From: Chrysomallon squamiferum
Taxonomy: Eukaryota > Mollusca > Gastropoda > Neomphalida > Peltospiridae
NCBI GenBank assembly: GCA_012295275.1
Contig: CM022670.1
Span: forward strand, 14,023,373-14,087,372
Direction of reading: 5' to 3'
DNA: 64,000 bases
The translations under genes were made by a program, and so were the position numbers. Position 1 is the first letter of the stretch. Every line of letters starts with the position of its first letter. Below are positions 63,701 through 64,000 of the stretch, piece after piece. A model generated the notes under the pieces. It made no database searches. It was not told the DNA's origin and saw only the letters and a program-made list of their open reading frames with translations.

Positions 63701-64000
63701 CTTGAAACGAAATTCAAAGTAATGCAATTTTATTAGTTTAGCATTAGAGAGTTACAGCTGGTGTATTTCGTTATTTTCTATGAAATTTAAAAAAAAAAAA
63801 TAATAATAATATATATAATAATAAAAAAAATAAAAAAATGTTCTTGGTGTAGATTATTTTAAAACTGAAAGAAGGAAAATAGTTGCTTAAAACGTAGTGG
63901 ATCTCGATGTTGTAGCAGTGATGCATATCTCAGTGGCACGACTGTGCTGTAACAGTCACTCGTGGCAATGGTGTCAGTGTTCATAACCGGAGATCAGTGA
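63701..64000 (-). other. Intron 1 of the GH27 gene, cut by the window end
   Basis: AT-rich sequence following (in plus coordinates) the acceptor of exon 2. It holds A-rich simple sequence (63785-63838) and a less AT-rich end. I found no match to the expected first exon (signal peptide plus LDNGL-type motif). Confidence 0.5.

Noticed and set aside
1-64000. tRNA, rRNA, CRISPR arrays, operons and prokaryotic signals
   Set aside because: I looked for cloverleaf-like GTTCRANNC motifs and spaced repeats by eye and found none convincing. The window is eukaryotic with spliced genes.

Overview
The window is nuclear DNA from an AT-rich invertebrate animal. The genes are split by short (mostly 0.2-0.9 kb) GT-AG introns, there are many di-, tri- and tetranucleotide microsatellites, and the recognisable genes are animal ones: the centriolar/ciliary gene OFD1 and GH27 lysosomal alpha-N-acetylgalactosaminidases (NAGA). 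A lophotrochozoan such as a mollusc would fit, but the sequence alone does not fix the phylum. A 200-base run of N at 43801-44000 is an assembly gap.

Layout, left to right. (1) 1-1864 is AT-rich flank. (2) 1865-18595, minus strand: a complete 28-exon OFD1 gene (968 aa) whose exon phases all join. (3) 19317-22839, plus strand: NAGA copy 1, divergent from OFD1, seven exons, 422 aa, apparently intact. (4) 25744-26988, minus: a broken intronless ORF, here called X1. (5) 30270-32790, minus: a broken ORF rich in 26-residue repeats, here called R1. (6) 35214-35475, minus: a lone frameshifted last exon of another GH27 gene. (7) From about 36996 the order starts again: OFD1 exons 5 and 4 (37378-38203), NAGA copy 2 (38434-41126, lacking exons 5 and 6), the gap, NAGA copy 3 (44001-46047, exons 5-7 visible), X2 (49144-50693), R2 (55191-57854) and a more divergent GH27 gene on the minus strand (60825-63700, exons 2-7; exon 1 lies beyond the window).

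The simplest reading is a direct tandem segmental duplication. About 15175-35845 (unit I) repeats as about 36996-61440 (unit II). The ancestral order was OFD1 / NAGA / X / R / GH27. One breakpoint fell in an OFD1 intron and the other in intron 6 of the terminal GH27 gene, which explains the orphan OFD1 exons and the orphan GH27 exon at the junction. After duplication the copies decayed differently: several deletions with short shared sequence at their ends, a few nonsense changes, and homopolymer-length frameshifts.

The most novel content is the X/R pair. I recognise no known family in either, but they are related to each other: both start with a similar N-terminal domain of about 65 residues (spaced GE, A-x-x-A-K-[VL]-E and I-N-x4-A-F-x2-G-x-L) and both carry the motif KNIHTIFT near the C-terminus, while their middles differ completely. 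In R the middle is a long array of 26-aa units, homogenised in the centre and diverged at the edges. No X or R copy here is an uninterrupted reading frame, so some breaks may be assembly errors.

Functional link: the GH27 enzymes would act in the lysosome on terminal alpha-GalNAc, and the two substrate-selecting residues that can be read (Ser and Ala in C-S-W-P-A) are of NAGA type. OFD1 acts at centriolar satellites and distal centrioles. Nothing in the sequence ties X/R functionally to either.
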